Shown here: positions 1 to 8,484 of the stretch, piece after piece
How the letters are laid out: each line of letters opens with the position of its first letter
How positions within the stretch are numbered: the first letter of the stretch is position 1
NCBI GenBank assembly: GCA_031261605.1
Contig: JAISJI010000040.1
Location: forward strand, 1 to 58,762
Length of the DNA stretch: 58,762 nt
From: Ignavibacteria bacterium
Lineage (GTDB): Bacteria > Bacteroidota > Ignavibacteria > Kapaibacteriales > UBA2268
Direction of reading: 5' to 3'
Made by a program: the position numbers and the translations under genes
The notes under the pieces: generated by a model
Told to the model about the DNA's origin: nothing
The model's database searches: none
The model's input: the letters and a program-made list of their open reading frames with translations, nothing else

Positions 1-1923
1 CCTTGGACGATTCGCCAATATGCGGGCTTCTCTACTGCTGAGGAGTCAAATGCGTTCTATCGTAGGAATATCGCTGCTGGACAGCAGGGATTGTCGGTAG
101 CATTTGATTTGGCTACACATAGAGGATACGACTCCGACCACGAGCGTGTTGTGGGCGATGTTGGTAAAGCCGGCGTTGCTATTGATTCCATTTTGGATAT
201 GGAAATCCTTTTCGGAGGTATTGATTTATCTAAAATATCGGTATCAATGACTATGAATGGTGCTGTATTGCCCGTTCTTGCGTTCTATATCGTAGCGGCA
301 TTAGAGCAAGGTGCTAAGTTAGAGCAACTTGCAGGCACTATTCAAAATGATATTCTTAAAGAATATATGGTGCGTAATACTTATATCTATCCGCCAGAGA
401 TTTCAATGCAAATCATTGCGGATATTTTTTCTTATACATCAAAGAATATGCCGAAGTTTAATTCTATTTCAATCTCTGGTTATCATATGCAGGAAGCAGG
501 TGCAACTAACGATATTGAAATGGGTTATACGCTTGCCGATGGCTTGGAGTATATCAGAACAGGTATCAAAGCGGGCATTGATATTGATGCTTTTGCACCT
601 CGCCTATCGTTCTTCTGGGGTATTGGAATGAATTACTTTATGGAAATTGCTAAGATGCGTGCTGCACGTGTTCTTTGGGCAAAGATAGTAAATCAATTCC
701 ATCCTAAGAATCCTAAATCATTAACACTTAGAACACATTGCCAGACATCTGGCTGGTCACTTACAGAGCAAGACCCATATAATAATGTTGCTCGCACTTG
801 CATTGAAGCAATGGCAGCAGCACTCGGTCATACTCAATCCTTGCATACCAACGCTTTGGATGAGGCGATTGCACTTCCAACTGACTTCTCTGCACGTATT
901 GCACGTAATACGCAGATATATCTGCAAGAAGAAACGGGTATTTGCAATGTTATTGACCCTTGGGGTGGTTCTTATTATGTTGAGAAACTTACTGCTGAAC
1001 TCATTGATAAGGGCTGGGCTCACATACAGGAAATTGAGTCCCTCGGCGGTATGACAAAAGCAATAGAAAGCGGTATTCCAAAGATGCGTATTGAAGAGGC
1101 AGCGGCTCGCAAGCAAGCACGCATTGACTCTGGTAGCGAAACAATTATCGGTATCAATAAATACAAACTTGCAAAAGAAGATGCTCTTGATACGCTTGAA
1201 GTGGATAACTCCGCTGTTAGAGATGCACAGATTGCTCGTCTCAAAAAATTGCGTGATAATCGTGATAACGACAAGGTTAATCAAATCCTCGAAGCAATTA
1301 CTAAATGTGCTGAGACAGGACAAGGCAATTTGCTCGAACTCTCTGTTGAAGCAGCAAAAGCACGTGCTTCGCTGGGCGAAATTAGTTATGCAATAGAGAA
1401 AGTTAAAGGTCGTTTCAATGCTACAATCCGCACTATCAGCGGTGTTTATAGTGGCGACTTTGCAAATAGCGAAGTTATTGATAATGTTCGCAAACTTACT
1501 GACGAATTTGAGAAGAAAGATGGTCGCCGTCCTCGTATTTTCGTTGCAAAAATGGGACAAGATGGACACGACCGCGGTGGAAAGGTTGTTGCTACTGCCT
1601 TTGCGGACTTGGGCTTTGATGTTGATATGGGTGCATTGTTCCAAACGCCAGAAGAGACGGCACGTCAAGCGGTTGAGAATGATGTTCATATTGTTGGAGC
1701 GTCTTCGCTTGCAGCAGGACATAAAACGCTGATACCTGCATTAATCCAGGAGTTAAAGAAACTTGGGCGTGAGGATATAATGGTAACGGCAGGTGGCGTA
1801 ATACCTCCGCAGGACTATGATTTCTTATACAAAGCGGGCGTAGCATTTATCTTTGGACCGGGGACGGTGATACCGGAGTCAGCGAAGAAGATAATGGAAG
1901 CGTTATTGAAGCAATATAATTAA
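1..1923 (+). CDS. mutB: methylmalonyl-CoA mutase large subunit (5' partial)
   Basis: The reading frame is open to the left edge, so the gene starts outside the window; the visible 640 codons cover most of a subunit that is usually about 710-730 residues long. The enzyme interconverts methylmalonyl-CoA and succinyl-CoA in the cytosol with adenosylcobalamin. The N-terminal visible part reads as the substrate-binding barrel ([28 protein letters not shown]). The C-terminal part is the B12-binding domain with its DxHxxG cobalt-ligand motif (GQDGHDRGG, near nt 1557-1583). The stop codon is followed by a hairpin terminator. The last ~140 bp of this gene reappear six more times downstream, each after a cargo gene or gene block; this is the only copy joined to a full-length gene. 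The family assignment is secure. Confidence 0.97.
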   Translation, partial: PWTIRQYAGFSTAEESNAFYRRNIAAGQQGLSVAFDLATHRGYDSDHERVVGDVGKAGVAIDSILDMEILFGGIDLSKISVSMTMNGAVLPVLAFYIVAALEQGAKLEQLAGTIQNDILKEYMVRNTYIYPPEISMQIIADIFSYTSKNMPKFNSISISGYHMQEAGATNDIEMGYTLADGLEYIRTGIKAGIDIDAFAPRLSFFWGIGMNYFMEIAKMRAARVLWAKIVNQFHPKNPKSLTLRTHCQTSGWSLTEQDPYNNVARTCIEAMAAALGHTQSLHTNALDEAIALPTDFSARIARNTQIYLQEETGICNVIDPWGGSYYVEKLTAELIDKGWAHIQEIESLGGMTKAIESGIPKMRIEEAAARKQARIDSGSETIIGINKYKLAKEDALDTLEVDNSAVRDAQIARLKKLRDNRDNDKVNQILEAITKCAETGQGNLLELSVEAAKARASLGEISYAIEKVKGRFNATIRTISGVYSGDFANSEVIDNVRKLTDEFEKKDGRRPRIFVAKMGQDGHDRGGKVVATAFADLGFDVDMGALFQTPEETARQAVENDVHIVGASSLAAGHKTLIPALIQELKKLGREDIMVTAGGVIPPQDYDFLYKAGVAFIFGPGTVIPESAKKIMEALLKQYN

Positions 1924-1939
1924 GAGAGTGATGATATTT

Positions 1940-1980
1940 GTAGGGGTTCAACATTTTGAACCCCTACGATAACATTTTTT
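1940..1980 (+). terminator. hairpin terminator after the mutase gene
   Basis: A perfect 12-bp stem (GTAGGGGTTCAA, loop CATT, then the complement; 1940-1967) is followed shortly by a run of eight T. It fits a rho-independent terminator. The same hairpin recurs behind the mutase-tail copies at 2671, 4791 and, mutated, at 8920. Confidence 0.85.
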
Positions 1981-2037
1981 TTAGAAGGATAATTTTAATA
2001 ACTTACAATATTAACTGATCCGCGGAGGGTTCTTATT

Positions 2038-2559
2038 ATGCAAAATAAAATAAAAATGCTCGGCTATTTAATTATAGCCATAATAATTTTTGCTGCAATA
2101 TTCATTGTATTAAATGGTTGTAGCATTTTAATAACCAATAATAATAAAGATATGAAGACAACAAACAATCAAATATTCGCAAAGGGCGATAAAGTTAGTG
2201 ATAATTTTATTGGGACAGCGTATGTCAAAATGTTAGTTGCAGATAGCAATAACATTTTTGACACACAGGTATATAATGTGACATTTGAACCTGGCTGCAG
2301 AAATAATTGGCATTCACATCCGGGCGGTCAGTTACTGCTTGTTACTGCTGGGACTGGCTATTATCAAGAGAAAGGCAAGCCAGCCCGTTTGCTTCGAGTA
2401 GGCGATGTGGTTGAAATTAAACCCGATGTGGTGCATTGGCATGGTGCTACGCCTAATAGTGAATTTACGCATATTGGAATAACTTCTCAGGTTTCCAAAG
2501 GTGATGCTGTCTGGCTTGATTCGGTGTCAGACGAAGAATATAATAAACTTCCAAAGTAA
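2038..2559 (+). CDS. cupin-domain lipoprotein
   Basis: This 173-residue protein has an N-terminal hydrophobic segment (about residues 8-27) ending in LNGCS, a plausible lipobox, so it is probably lipid-anchored outside the cytoplasm. From about residue 39 it is a single-domain cupin with the metal-binding motifs (NNWHSHPGGQLLLVTAGTG and HWHGATP). This resembles small stand-alone cupins, which are normally cytosolic and begin near the internal Met39. The leader (nt 2038-2080) and the DNA before it are nearly identical to the start of the lipoprotein gene at 4889, so the leader looks borrowed and fused to a cupin body. A strong Shine-Dalgarno (GGAGGG at 2022-2029) precedes the ATG. The substrate is unknown. 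Confidence 0.85.
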   Translation: MQNKIKMLGYLIIAIIIFAAIFIVLNGCSILITNNNKDMKTTNNQIFAKGDKVSDNFIGTAYVKMLVADSNNIFDTQVYNVTFEPGCRNNWHSHPGGQLLLVTAGTGYYQEKGKPARLLRVGDVVEIKPDVVHWHGATPNSEFTHIGITSQVSKGDAVWLDSVSDEEYNKLPK

Positions 2560-2655
2560 TACAAAGCGGGCGTAGCATTGAACTTTGGACCGGGGACGGT
2601 GATACCGGAGTCAGCGAAAAAGATAATGGAAGCGTTGTTGAAGCAGTATAATTAA
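2559..2655 (+). repeat. mutase 3'-tail copy B
   Basis: These 97 bp repeat the end of the mutase gene (compare 1827-1923) through its TAA stop. They start at the last base of the cupin stop codon. Differences from the native tail include GTTGTTGAAGCAGTATAAT in place of GTTATTGAAGCAATATAAT, a variant shared by the other downstream copies. Confidence 0.95.
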
Positions 2656-2670
2656 AGGGTGATGATGTTT

Positions 2671-2714
2671 GTAGGGGTTCAACATTTTTTGAACCCCTAC
2701 GGATGATGTTTTTT
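2671..2714 (+). terminator. hairpin terminator behind tail copy B
   Basis: The GTAGGGGTTCAA hairpin recurs here (2671-2700) with a six-base loop, followed by a T run. It separates the cupin gene from the nuclease gene at 2734. Confidence 0.8.
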
Positions 2715-2733
2715 AGAAGGATTATTAAATAAA

Positions 2734-3414
2734 ATGAATATAACAGAATTTAAAAAACTATTAAAAGAAATAAAATCGCAAGGTTTTATACCAACTAAAC
2801 GTAATGGACCAACAGGTGTTGGCTATACATTAGAAACGCTTTTAGGTATTACAGAAAATAATGATGCCCATCCAGATATTGATGGCGCTGAACTTAAAGC
2901 ACATAGAACAAAAGGAAATAGTATGATTACACTATTCACATTTAATAACAAAGCGTGGATAATGCCACCATTAGAAGCAATAAAGAAATATGGAAGTTTT
3001 GATAAAGATGGAAGAAAAGGATTATATTATACAATGTCACTAAAACCAAATAGTACGGGGTTGTTTCTTGATGTTACTAATGAACAAATTTCTGTCAGGC
3101 ATATTTCTGGTGAGGTTATCGCTGTATGGCAACTTGAAACATTAGCAAATAGATTTTTGCAAAAGATACCTGCGTTGCTTTTTGTATCAGCATTTACTGA
3201 AGAAAGAGATGGGATAGAATATTTTCATTATTATAGGGCGCAACTTATGAAAGGAACAACTCCTGAATTATTAGCAGACCAATTTAGAGAAGAAAATATA
3301 TTAGTAGATTTACGTTTGCACGACAAAGGAACTATGGCAAGAAATCACGGAACTGGATTTAGAACATTTGAAAATAAACTACCTTTACTTTTTAATAGTG
3401 TAAAAGATTTATGA
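2734..3414 (+). CDS. type II restriction endonuclease, MvaI/BcnI family
   Basis: This 226-residue protein matches the MvaI/BcnI restriction enzyme family in length and in its N-terminal block (GPTGVGYTLETLLGI). The catalytic PD-(D/E)xK residues fall at D48, E53 and K55 (PDIDGAELKAH), with the D-x4-E-x-K spacing known for MvaI. Family members cleave CCWGG- or CCSGG-like sites as monomers; the exact site here cannot be read from sequence. The stop overlaps the ATG of the methylase at 3411 by four bases, so the pair is translationally coupled. No truncation is seen and the enzyme looks intact. Confidence 0.9.
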   Translation: MNITEFKKLLKEIKSQGFIPTKRNGPTGVGYTLETLLGITENNDAHPDIDGAELKAHRTKGNSMITLFTFNNKAWIMPPLEAIKKYGSFDKDGRKGLYYTMSLKPNSTGLFLDVTNEQISVRHISGEVIAVWQLETLANRFLQKIPALLFVSAFTEERDGIEYFHYYRAQLMKGTTPELLADQFREENILVDLRLHDKGTMARNHGTGFRTFENKLPLLFNSVKDL

Positions 3415-4652
3415 AATACAAAATAGAAAGAAATACAGCATACGATTTTGCTGGACAATCTTATGCTTCTATATATCCCAATCTGCATAAATATCCTGCT
3501 ACAATGCTACCACAAATAGGTAGTAAAGTATTAAAAGATTTTAATATTGCAACTGGGGTATTATTAGACCCATATTGTGGTTCTGGATCTTCTTTTGCGA
3601 GTGGATTGGAGTGTGGAATAACAGAAATGTATGGATACGATATTAATCCATTGGCTATACTTATCTCAAAAGCAAAATTTACAAAACTTTCAATAGATGA
3701 GTTGCACCAAACACGGCAGCAGTTAAGAAATGAAATATTTGAATTTCTAAAAGATGAAAATAATGTTAATAAGTTGGTTATCCCTTCAATAACGAATATT
3801 TATTATTGGTTTTCTAAAGAAGTCATTAACAATCTTACAATTGTTAAATATTGTATAGATAAAATTAAAAATGAAAATATTAAATATTTTTTCTTAATAT
3901 CATTTTCAGAAACAGTTAGAGAATGTTCTTACACAAGAAATAGTGAATTTAAATTATATCGAATGAAGTCGGAAGATATTCTTCATTTCAATCCAGATGT
4001 AATAGGTATGTATTTCAAAAAATTAGAAGAAAGTTTTTTTATTTATGGAAGGCATTATTTCCCCAAACTAAAAAATGATATTTCAATTACTCTAAAGAAT
4101 TCGGTATTCAAAGCAAAACCAAATTTTTATGATGTTGTATTAACAAGTCCTCCTTATGGAGATAGTAAAACAACGGTGGCTTATGGACAATTTTCTACAC
4201 TTTCTAACGAATGGCTCGGTATTAAGTATGCAAGAAAAATTGATGCTATGTTAATGGGAGGCACTAATAATAAAGGAATTTATAATAAAGGAATATTAGC
4301 GGATTATATTTCACAAATAAATGAAATAGATAACAAAAGAGCATTGGAAGTGTCTGCTTTTTATTTTGATTTGGGTGATTCCATCACACAAGTTGCAAAT
4401 AGCATTAAAAAAGGCGGAAAAGCAATTTATATAGTAGGAAATAGAACAGTTAAAAATGTTCAACTTCCTACTGACCAATTTATAGCCGAACAATTTGAGG
4501 CAAATAATTGTTCGCATTTACTTACTTATGAAAGGGCGATTAGTAATAAAGCAATGCCAAATAGAAATTCCCCCAGCAATATAATGGGACAAACAGCAAG
4601 CACAATGCTTTACGAATACATTATTGTTGTGGAGAAACGGCAGGTGGAGTAA
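3411..4652 (+). CDS. N4-cytosine DNA methyltransferase
   Basis: This 413-residue methylase is the partner of the upstream MvaI/BcnI-type nuclease and should protect the host by methylating cytosine N4 in the same site. The SAM-binding motif I is [11 protein letters not shown] (about residues 51-61). The catalytic motif IV is TSPPYGDS (about 244-251), and TSPPY is typical of m4C enzymes. The start overlaps the nuclease stop (ATGA). The C-terminus is odd: the last four codons and the stop (RQVE, TAA at 4650-4652) are read, in another frame, from the inserted mutase tail that begins at 4636. The natural C-terminus has therefore been replaced by a few residues encoded by the repeat. The core motifs are intact. 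Confidence 0.9.
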   Translation: MKYKIERNTAYDFAGQSYASIYPNLHKYPATMLPQIGSKVLKDFNIATGVLLDPYCGSGSSFASGLECGITEMYGYDINPLAILISKAKFTKLSIDELHQTRQQLRNEIFEFLKDENNVNKLVIPSITNIYYWFSKEVINNLTIVKYCIDKIKNENIKYFFLISFSETVRECSYTRNSEFKLYRMKSEDILHFNPDVIGMYFKKLEESFFIYGRHYFPKLKNDISITLKNSVFKAKPNFYDVVLTSPPYGDSKTTVAYGQFSTLSNEWLGIKYARKIDAMLMGGTNNKGIYNKGILADYISQINEIDNKRALEVSAFYFDLGDSITQVANSIKKGGKAIYIVGNRTVKNVQLPTDQFIAEQFEANNCSHLLTYERAISNKAMPNRNSPSNIMGQTASTMLYEYIIVVEKRQVE

Positions 4653-4774
4653 TACCTCCTCAGGACTATGATTTCTTATACAAAGCAGGCGTAGCATTTA
4701 TCTTTGGACCTGGAACGGTGATACCGGAATCAGCGAAGAAGATAATGGAAGCGTTGTTGAAGCAGTATAATTAA
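4636..4774 (+). repeat. mutase 3'-tail copy C (longest)
   Basis: These 139 bp match 1785-1923 of the native gene, from AACGGCAGGTGG through the mutase stop. The copy begins inside the methylase gene and supplies its stop codon. The homology continues beyond the stop through the terminator and ribosome binding site to 4931, matching 1924-2080. Confidence 0.96.
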
Positions 4775-4790
4775 AGGGTGAGAGATGTTT

Positions 4791-4832
4791 GTAGGGGTTC
4801 AACATTTTGAACCCCTACGGACGATGTTTTTT
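4791..4832 (+). terminator. hairpin terminator behind tail copy C
   Basis: A perfect copy of the 12-bp GTAGGGGTTCAA hairpin (4791-4818) is followed by seven T. It isolates the lipoprotein gene at 4889 from upstream transcription. Confidence 0.82.
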
Positions 4833-4888
4833 TAGAAAGATAATTTTGATAACTTACAATATTAACTGAGCCGCGGAGGGTTCTTATT

Positions 4889-5692
4889 ATGCAAAATAAA
4901 ATAAAAATGATTGGCTATTTATTTATAGCCACAATTTTCTTATCATTCGCTGGATGTGGCGATGATAATAGCAGTAACCCAACAACCCAAGAAGTCGATG
5001 TGTATGTTGCGGGACAAGAAGGCAATAGTGCAACATTATGGAAGAACGGCGTTGCTACCAAATTAAGTTACATCTCCAGCTATGCTAATTCTGTATTTGT
5101 ATCAGGCAGCGATGTGTATGTTGCGGGACAAGAAGGCAATAGTGCAACATTATGGAAGAACGGCGTTGCTACTAAATTAAGTTACAACAGCAGCTTTGCT
5201 GCTTCTGTATTTGTATCGGGCAACAATGCCTATGTGGCGGGATGGGAATACATTGACGGAGGTTGGAGTGCAACATTATGGAAAAACGGAGTTATGACCA
5301 CATTAAGTTACAACAGCGTAGCTAGTTCTGTATTTGTATCAGGTAACGATGTCTATGTTGTGGTAGATCGCGGCAATGGCAATTATGCAACATTATGGAA
5401 GAACGGTGTTGCAGCTACATTAAGTGACGACTACAGCGTAGTTAGTTCTGTATTTGTATCAGGCAGCGATGTCTATGTGGCGGGAAGTGACGGCGATAAT
5501 GCAATGTTATGGAAGAACGGTGTTGCAACTACATTAAGTGACATCTCCAGCTATACAGAATCTGTATTTGTATCAGGTAACGATGTCTATGTGGCGGGTA
5601 GAATTAAAGATGCTGCAACTTTATAGAAGAACGGCGTTGCTACTACATTAGGTGACGGCTATGCTGAATCTGTCTTTGTAGTAAAGAAATAG
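4889..5692 (+). pseudogene. repeat lipoprotein interrupted by an amber codon
   Basis: The frame encodes a lipoprotein leader (LSFAGCGDD lipobox) followed by about six repeats of roughly 40 residues. Each repeat carries a version of DVYVAG, ATLWKNGVAT and SVFVSG, a pattern suggestive of a beta-propeller or beta-solenoid surface protein. The first two repeats are almost identical at DNA level. In the last repeat the conserved Trp codon of the LWKNG motif is TAG (5624-5626) instead of TGG, which ends the protein at 245 residues. The frame then continues in register (KNGVATTLGDGY) to a second TAG at 5690-5692. The full form would be 267 residues. Whether the short form still works is unknown. The leader is shared with the cupin gene at 2038. 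Confidence 0.8.
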
Positions 5693-5700
5693 TAAGCGCA

Positions 5701-5713
5701 GCAGTATAATTAA
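5701..5713 (+). repeat. mutase 3'-tail copy D (remnant)
   Basis: Only GCAGTATAATTAA, the last four codons of the mutase tail plus stop, remains here, directly after the repeat lipoprotein frame and before a different hairpin. It is short, and credible only because it sits in the same position, between a cargo gene and a hairpin, as the longer copies. Confidence 0.7.
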
Positions 5714-5731
5714 GGTGATGTTTGTAGAATT

Positions 5732-5776
5732 GTAAGGGCGAATAATTATTCGCCCCTATGGATAACATTTTTTTAT
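5732..5776 (+). terminator. REP-like hairpin, variant inner sequence
   Basis: The palindrome GTAAGGGCGAATAATTATTC and its continuation CGCCCCTAT (5732-5759) occupies the place where the GTAGGGGTTCAA hairpin stands after other tail copies. Outer bases are similar but the inner arm differs. A T run follows. Confidence 0.7.
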
Positions 5777-5808
5777 ACTATTTAATGAATTTGGAGGTAT
5801 TAATCCTA

Positions 5809-6849
5809 ATGAATAACGAATACTTAAATAAAATAATTTGTGCCGATACATTAAAATTTCTACCAGAACTTGCTGAAAATTCTATTGATATTGTAATAAC
5901 TGACCCACCATATTTTTTAGATAAAATGGATAATAATTGGGATTATGAAAAAGTAAGCAATAAAAAGAATTTACAGACGGTTCAGTCCTTGCCTGCGGGA
6001 ATGAAGTTTGATAAAGAACAAGGGAAACGTTTTTATGATTGGTATTCAAAAGTATCGGAACAATTATTTAGAATTCTAAAACCGGGTGGATTTTTCTTTT
6101 CATTTTCATCGCCTCGTTTGTATCACAGAATGGCTTGTGCTATTGAAGATTCTGGATTTAACATTAGAGATTGCTTTATTTGGTTATACACACAGAACCA
6201 ACCAAAAGCAATGAGTTTAGACCATTTTATAAGAAAAATGGCAATAAGTGAAGAAAAGCAAAATGAATTAATTGAACGATTAAATGGTTGGAAAACCCCA
6301 CAAATAAAATCATGTTTTGAGCCAATATCCGTTGGGCAAAAGCCAGTAGATGAGACATTTTTGAATAATATAATTAAAAACGATGTAGGTTTAATGAATA
6401 CAAATGTTAAAATAGGTAATAATATGTATCCAGCAAATGTTTTTACTACGGAAAATATTTTAGAGCAAATAGATAAAGCATTTTTAATTTCAAAGCCAAC
6501 AAAACAGGAAAAGGGAAATTATAACAATCACAAGACGGTAAAGCCCGTAGATATTTGTAAGTATTTGATTGAATTAACTGCATTCAATGAGGATGCTGTG
6601 ATACTTGACCCATTTATGGGAAGCGGAACAACAGCAGTAGCAGCAAAAATGCTCGGTGTAAATTACATTGGCATAGAACATAACAAAGAATATGTAGAAA
6701 TTGCAGAGGAACGGCTACTTCATTGCGATAAAGAACAACATAAAATTAATGAAGAATTGTCAAAACATAAAGTAGAAAAAACTTTCAAAGAAAGAAAATC
6801 AAATTATAGTATTCCGATAGAGCAGTGTTCTCAAAGTTTATTCGTATAA
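5809..6849 (+). CDS. beta-class DNA methyltransferase without a partner nuclease
   Basis: This protein of about 346 residues has the beta-class order of motifs: catalytic TDPPYF (31-36) first and SAM-binding VILDPFMGSGTT (about 262-273) last, followed by GVNYIGIEHNKEYVEIAEERL. Most such enzymes methylate adenine N6; m4C cannot be excluded. An ATG exists 51 bases earlier at 5758, but it lies in a hairpin arm. The start at 5809 has GGAGG about ten bases upstream and begins directly with the conserved MNNEYLNKIICAD. The stop codon (6847-6849) lies at the beginning of the next mutase-tail copy. No nuclease gene is adjacent, so it is either solitary or the survivor of a broken system. Confidence 0.9.
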   Translation: MNNEYLNKIICADTLKFLPELAENSIDIVITDPPYFLDKMDNNWDYEKVSNKKNLQTVQSLPAGMKFDKEQGKRFYDWYSKVSEQLFRILKPGGFFFSFSSPRLYHRMACAIEDSGFNIRDCFIWLYTQNQPKAMSLDHFIRKMAISEEKQNELIERLNGWKTPQIKSCFEPISVGQKPVDETFLNNIIKNDVGLMNTNVKIGNNMYPANVFTTENILEQIDKAFLISKPTKQEKGNYNNHKTVKPVDICKYLIELTAFNEDAVILDPFMGSGTTAVAAKMLGVNYIGIEHNKEYVEIAEERLLHCDKEQHKINEELSKHKVEKTFKERKSNYSIPIEQCSQSLFV

Positions 6850-6940
6850 AGCGGGCGTAGCATTCATCTTTGGACCGGGAACGGTGATACCGGAATCAGC
6901 AAAGAAGATAATGGAAGCGTTGCTGAAGCAGTATAATTAA
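6845..6940 (+). repeat. mutase 3'-tail copy E
   Basis: 96 bp repeat the mutase end, with one base missing near the left edge (TATAAAGCGGGCG for TATACAAAGCGGGCG). It shares ATCAGCAAAGAAGAT with copies F and G, against GTCAGCGAAGAAGAT in the native gene. Here the repeat is not followed by the usual hairpin but runs straight into the 21-bp array. Confidence 0.95.
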
Positions 6941-7169
6941 GAAAAACACTGAAACGGAGCAGTAAATTACTGATTTAAACCAGTAAATAACTGCTCCACA
7001 TCAGTAAAATACTGGTCGTGAGGAGAAAAATACTGCTTTATATCAGTAAAACACTGCTCACGAGGAGTAAATTACTGCTTTGTATCAGTAAAATACTGGT
7101 CGTGAGGAGTAAATAACTGCTCCACATCAGTGAAACACTGGTCGTGAGCAGTATTTCACAGCTTTTAAT
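6939..7169 (+). repeat. array of eleven 21-bp near-palindromic repeats
   Basis: Units start at 6939, 6960, 6981, 7002, 7023, 7044, 7065, 7086, 7107, 7128 and 7149, an exact 21-bp period. Each unit is a 13-mer close to CAGTAAAATACTG (5-bp inverted arms around three bases) followed by an 8-bp linker. The linkers fall into a few types (CTCCACAT, GTCGTGAG, CTTTATAT/CTTTGTAT, CTCACGAG) that are reused. The + strand has stop codons in all frames, so the array is not coding there. Possible roles are an operator or iteron-like protein-binding array upstream of the gene at 7193. It fills the 343-bp gap between genes. Confidence 0.9.
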
Positions 7170-7192
7170 TAGAAAAATTATTAATAAAGATT

Positions 7193-7426
7193 ATGATAAA
7201 CAAAATGAATGAAGAAAAAATGTTAGAAAGGACAAATTATATTAACAAAATATTTGATGATATTGCGATTGTGCAACGTATTCAATCAAAACTTCCGCGT
7301 TTGTTCCAAATGGCGAACATAGAAAGTTCGAGAGCAGGAAAAGTTGGTATGGAAGTTGGCGTGTTGCGTGAGAAAATTATCGTGGCTCTGTTTCTTTATG
7401 TCTTTGGCGAGGAATGCTATGAATAA
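7193..7426 (+). CDS. probable N-terminal fragment of a type II restriction enzyme
   Basis: The 77-residue product contains FDDIAIVQRIQSKLPRLFQM, then IESSRAGKVGMEVGVLREKIIVALFLYVFGEE. This resembles the N-terminal part of a family of type II restriction enzymes (ThaI-like, from memory, not verified) that normally runs to over 200 residues. The frame stops just where the nuclease core should begin, so a catalytic centre is absent. The stop overlaps the next ATG (7419). It is probably a truncated gene, though a deliberately short helper cannot be ruled out. It is the first of three overlapping frames that share an operon. Confidence 0.6.
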   Translation: MINKMNEEKMLERTNYINKIFDDIAIVQRIQSKLPRLFQMANIESSRAGKVGMEVGVLREKIIVALFLYVFGEECYE

Positions 7427-7649
7427 AGGGTATTATATAAAAGAATCCGATTATTATAAACTTGGGCTAGACAAACGAGAGGATATAATAACTTCTAAAA
7501 TAATTGTTGCTGTGTTGGAAGACGATATTGATATAACATTGTCTGAAGGAACGAAGCAAGAATTTGCTGGCTATTTTTACAATACTTATATGGATGGTAT
7601 CATAGAAACATTAGAAAATTTGGAGGCAAATAATGGAAACAAAAAATAG
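7419..7649 (+). CDS. small unknown protein overlapping its neighbours
   Basis: This 76-residue acidic frame starts at an ATG that overlaps the upstream stop (ATGAATAA) and ends 17 bases inside the HNH gene, so it is likely translated by coupling. No family is recognised. Visible features are a Tyr-rich start (MNKGYYIKESDYYKLG) and a mixed charged helix-like C-terminus. A longer frame opens at 7344 but that part lies inside the upstream gene. It may be a remnant of the nuclease or methylase that once occupied this locus. Confidence 0.5.
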   Translation: MNKGYYIKESDYYKLGLDKREDIITSKIIVAVLEDDIDITLSEGTKQEFAGYFYNTYMDGIIETLENLEANNGNKK

Positions 7650-8484
7650 CGAAGTATCGGCGAGTTACAAAACAATTAAATTGACCAAAAGTAGAATAAA
7701 CAAGGGTTTGCTGGCAATACCTGTATCTCTAATTGACTTATTTCCAAAAGAGAAAACAAAAATAAAAGTTTTACTAAACGATATACAAGTTCCGCAAGAA
7801 CTATCATTTACACCATACACAAGTTCAAGCAGAGAAATTAGAATTGGTGGATTAGGCAAGTGGTATTTAGAGAATAATTTAGAAGCAAATGATGAGATAG
7901 TGATACAAGTTATAGATGGAAACGAACCGACATACAGATTGTATAAAGAGACATTGTTTGTAAAAACAATTAAAGATTTATCGGAACATATAATAGAGAT
8001 TGACAATGATAACGTTATTGAAAATTCAATAACAAAAATATCCAGTTTAACAGAACAAAAAACATCAGAAATCTACGAAAACAAGTTTATTGAATTGGTT
8101 GCAAGTAGCGTTATCGCAAGGAAGATATATGAATCAAAAGCAGCACAACGAAACGAAACAACTTCGTCTTTTGTAAAGAATATGTTATTAAATTTGTATG
8201 ATGGGCATTGCCAATTAACGGATTTTACATTTATTCAGAGAAATGGCAAGCCATATTTTGAAATACATCACATTGATGATAAACTTGGCAACCATCCAAA
8301 AAATTTATTGGTAGTATCTCCGAATATACATTGCCAATTTACTTATAGAAATGCGGAACTAACTAGAGATAGTGAAGGATGGTTAAGAGAAGTTAAATTT
8401 TCCGGAGACAATGACTCTTATGCGGTAAATCAACAAATAGATAGATTGAAGGGTAGAAAATTTACAAAAGAAATACATTTTTAG
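7633..8484 (+). CDS. HNH endonuclease with N-terminal DNA-binding-like domain
   Basis: The 283-residue protein ends in an HNH nuclease domain: DGHCQLTDF (about 188-196), FEIHHIDDKLGNHPKNLLVVSPNIHCQF (about 209-236). It has the central His pair, the Asn and the final His. The N-terminal half (residues 14-110: GLLAIPVSLIDLFP, EIRIGGLGKWYLENNLEANDEI) resembles the beta-barrel DNA-binding domains of the B3/EcoRII-N type, which would give sequence recognition; this is an inference from pattern only. It is therefore a likely type II restriction enzyme. The methylase that should protect its site is represented only by a fragment directly behind it, so the gene may be inactive, tolerated, or protected by another methylase in the island. 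Confidence 0.8.
   Translation: METKNSEVSASYKTIKLTKSRINKGLLAIPVSLIDLFPKEKTKIKVLLNDIQVPQELSFTPYTSSSREIRIGGLGKWYLENNLEANDEIVIQVIDGNEPTYRLYKETLFVKTIKDLSEHIIEIDNDNVIENSITKISSLTEQKTSEIYENKFIELVASSVIARKIYESKAAQRNETTSSFVKNMLLNLYDGHCQLTDFTFIQRNGKPYFEIHHIDDKLGNHPKNLLVVSPNIHCQFTYRNAELTRDSEGWLREVKFSGDNDSYAVNQQIDRLKGRKFTKEIHF

Noticed and set aside
757..1722. Long minus-strand frame inside the mutase gene (321 codons)
   Set aside because: It is antisense to a conserved gene, resembles nothing known, and arises from codon bias.
5758..5808. Upstream ATG of the beta-class methylase
   Set aside because: It lies in a hairpin arm, adds 17 non-conserved residues and lacks a ribosome binding site; 5809 has GGAGG.
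6939..7169. CRISPR array
   Set aside because: Period is 21 bp, the would-be spacers are 8 bp and reused, and there are no cas genes.
7344..7418. N-terminal extension of the small 7419 frame
   Set aside because: These codons lie inside the upstream gene in another frame; the overlap ATG at 7419 fits translational coupling.
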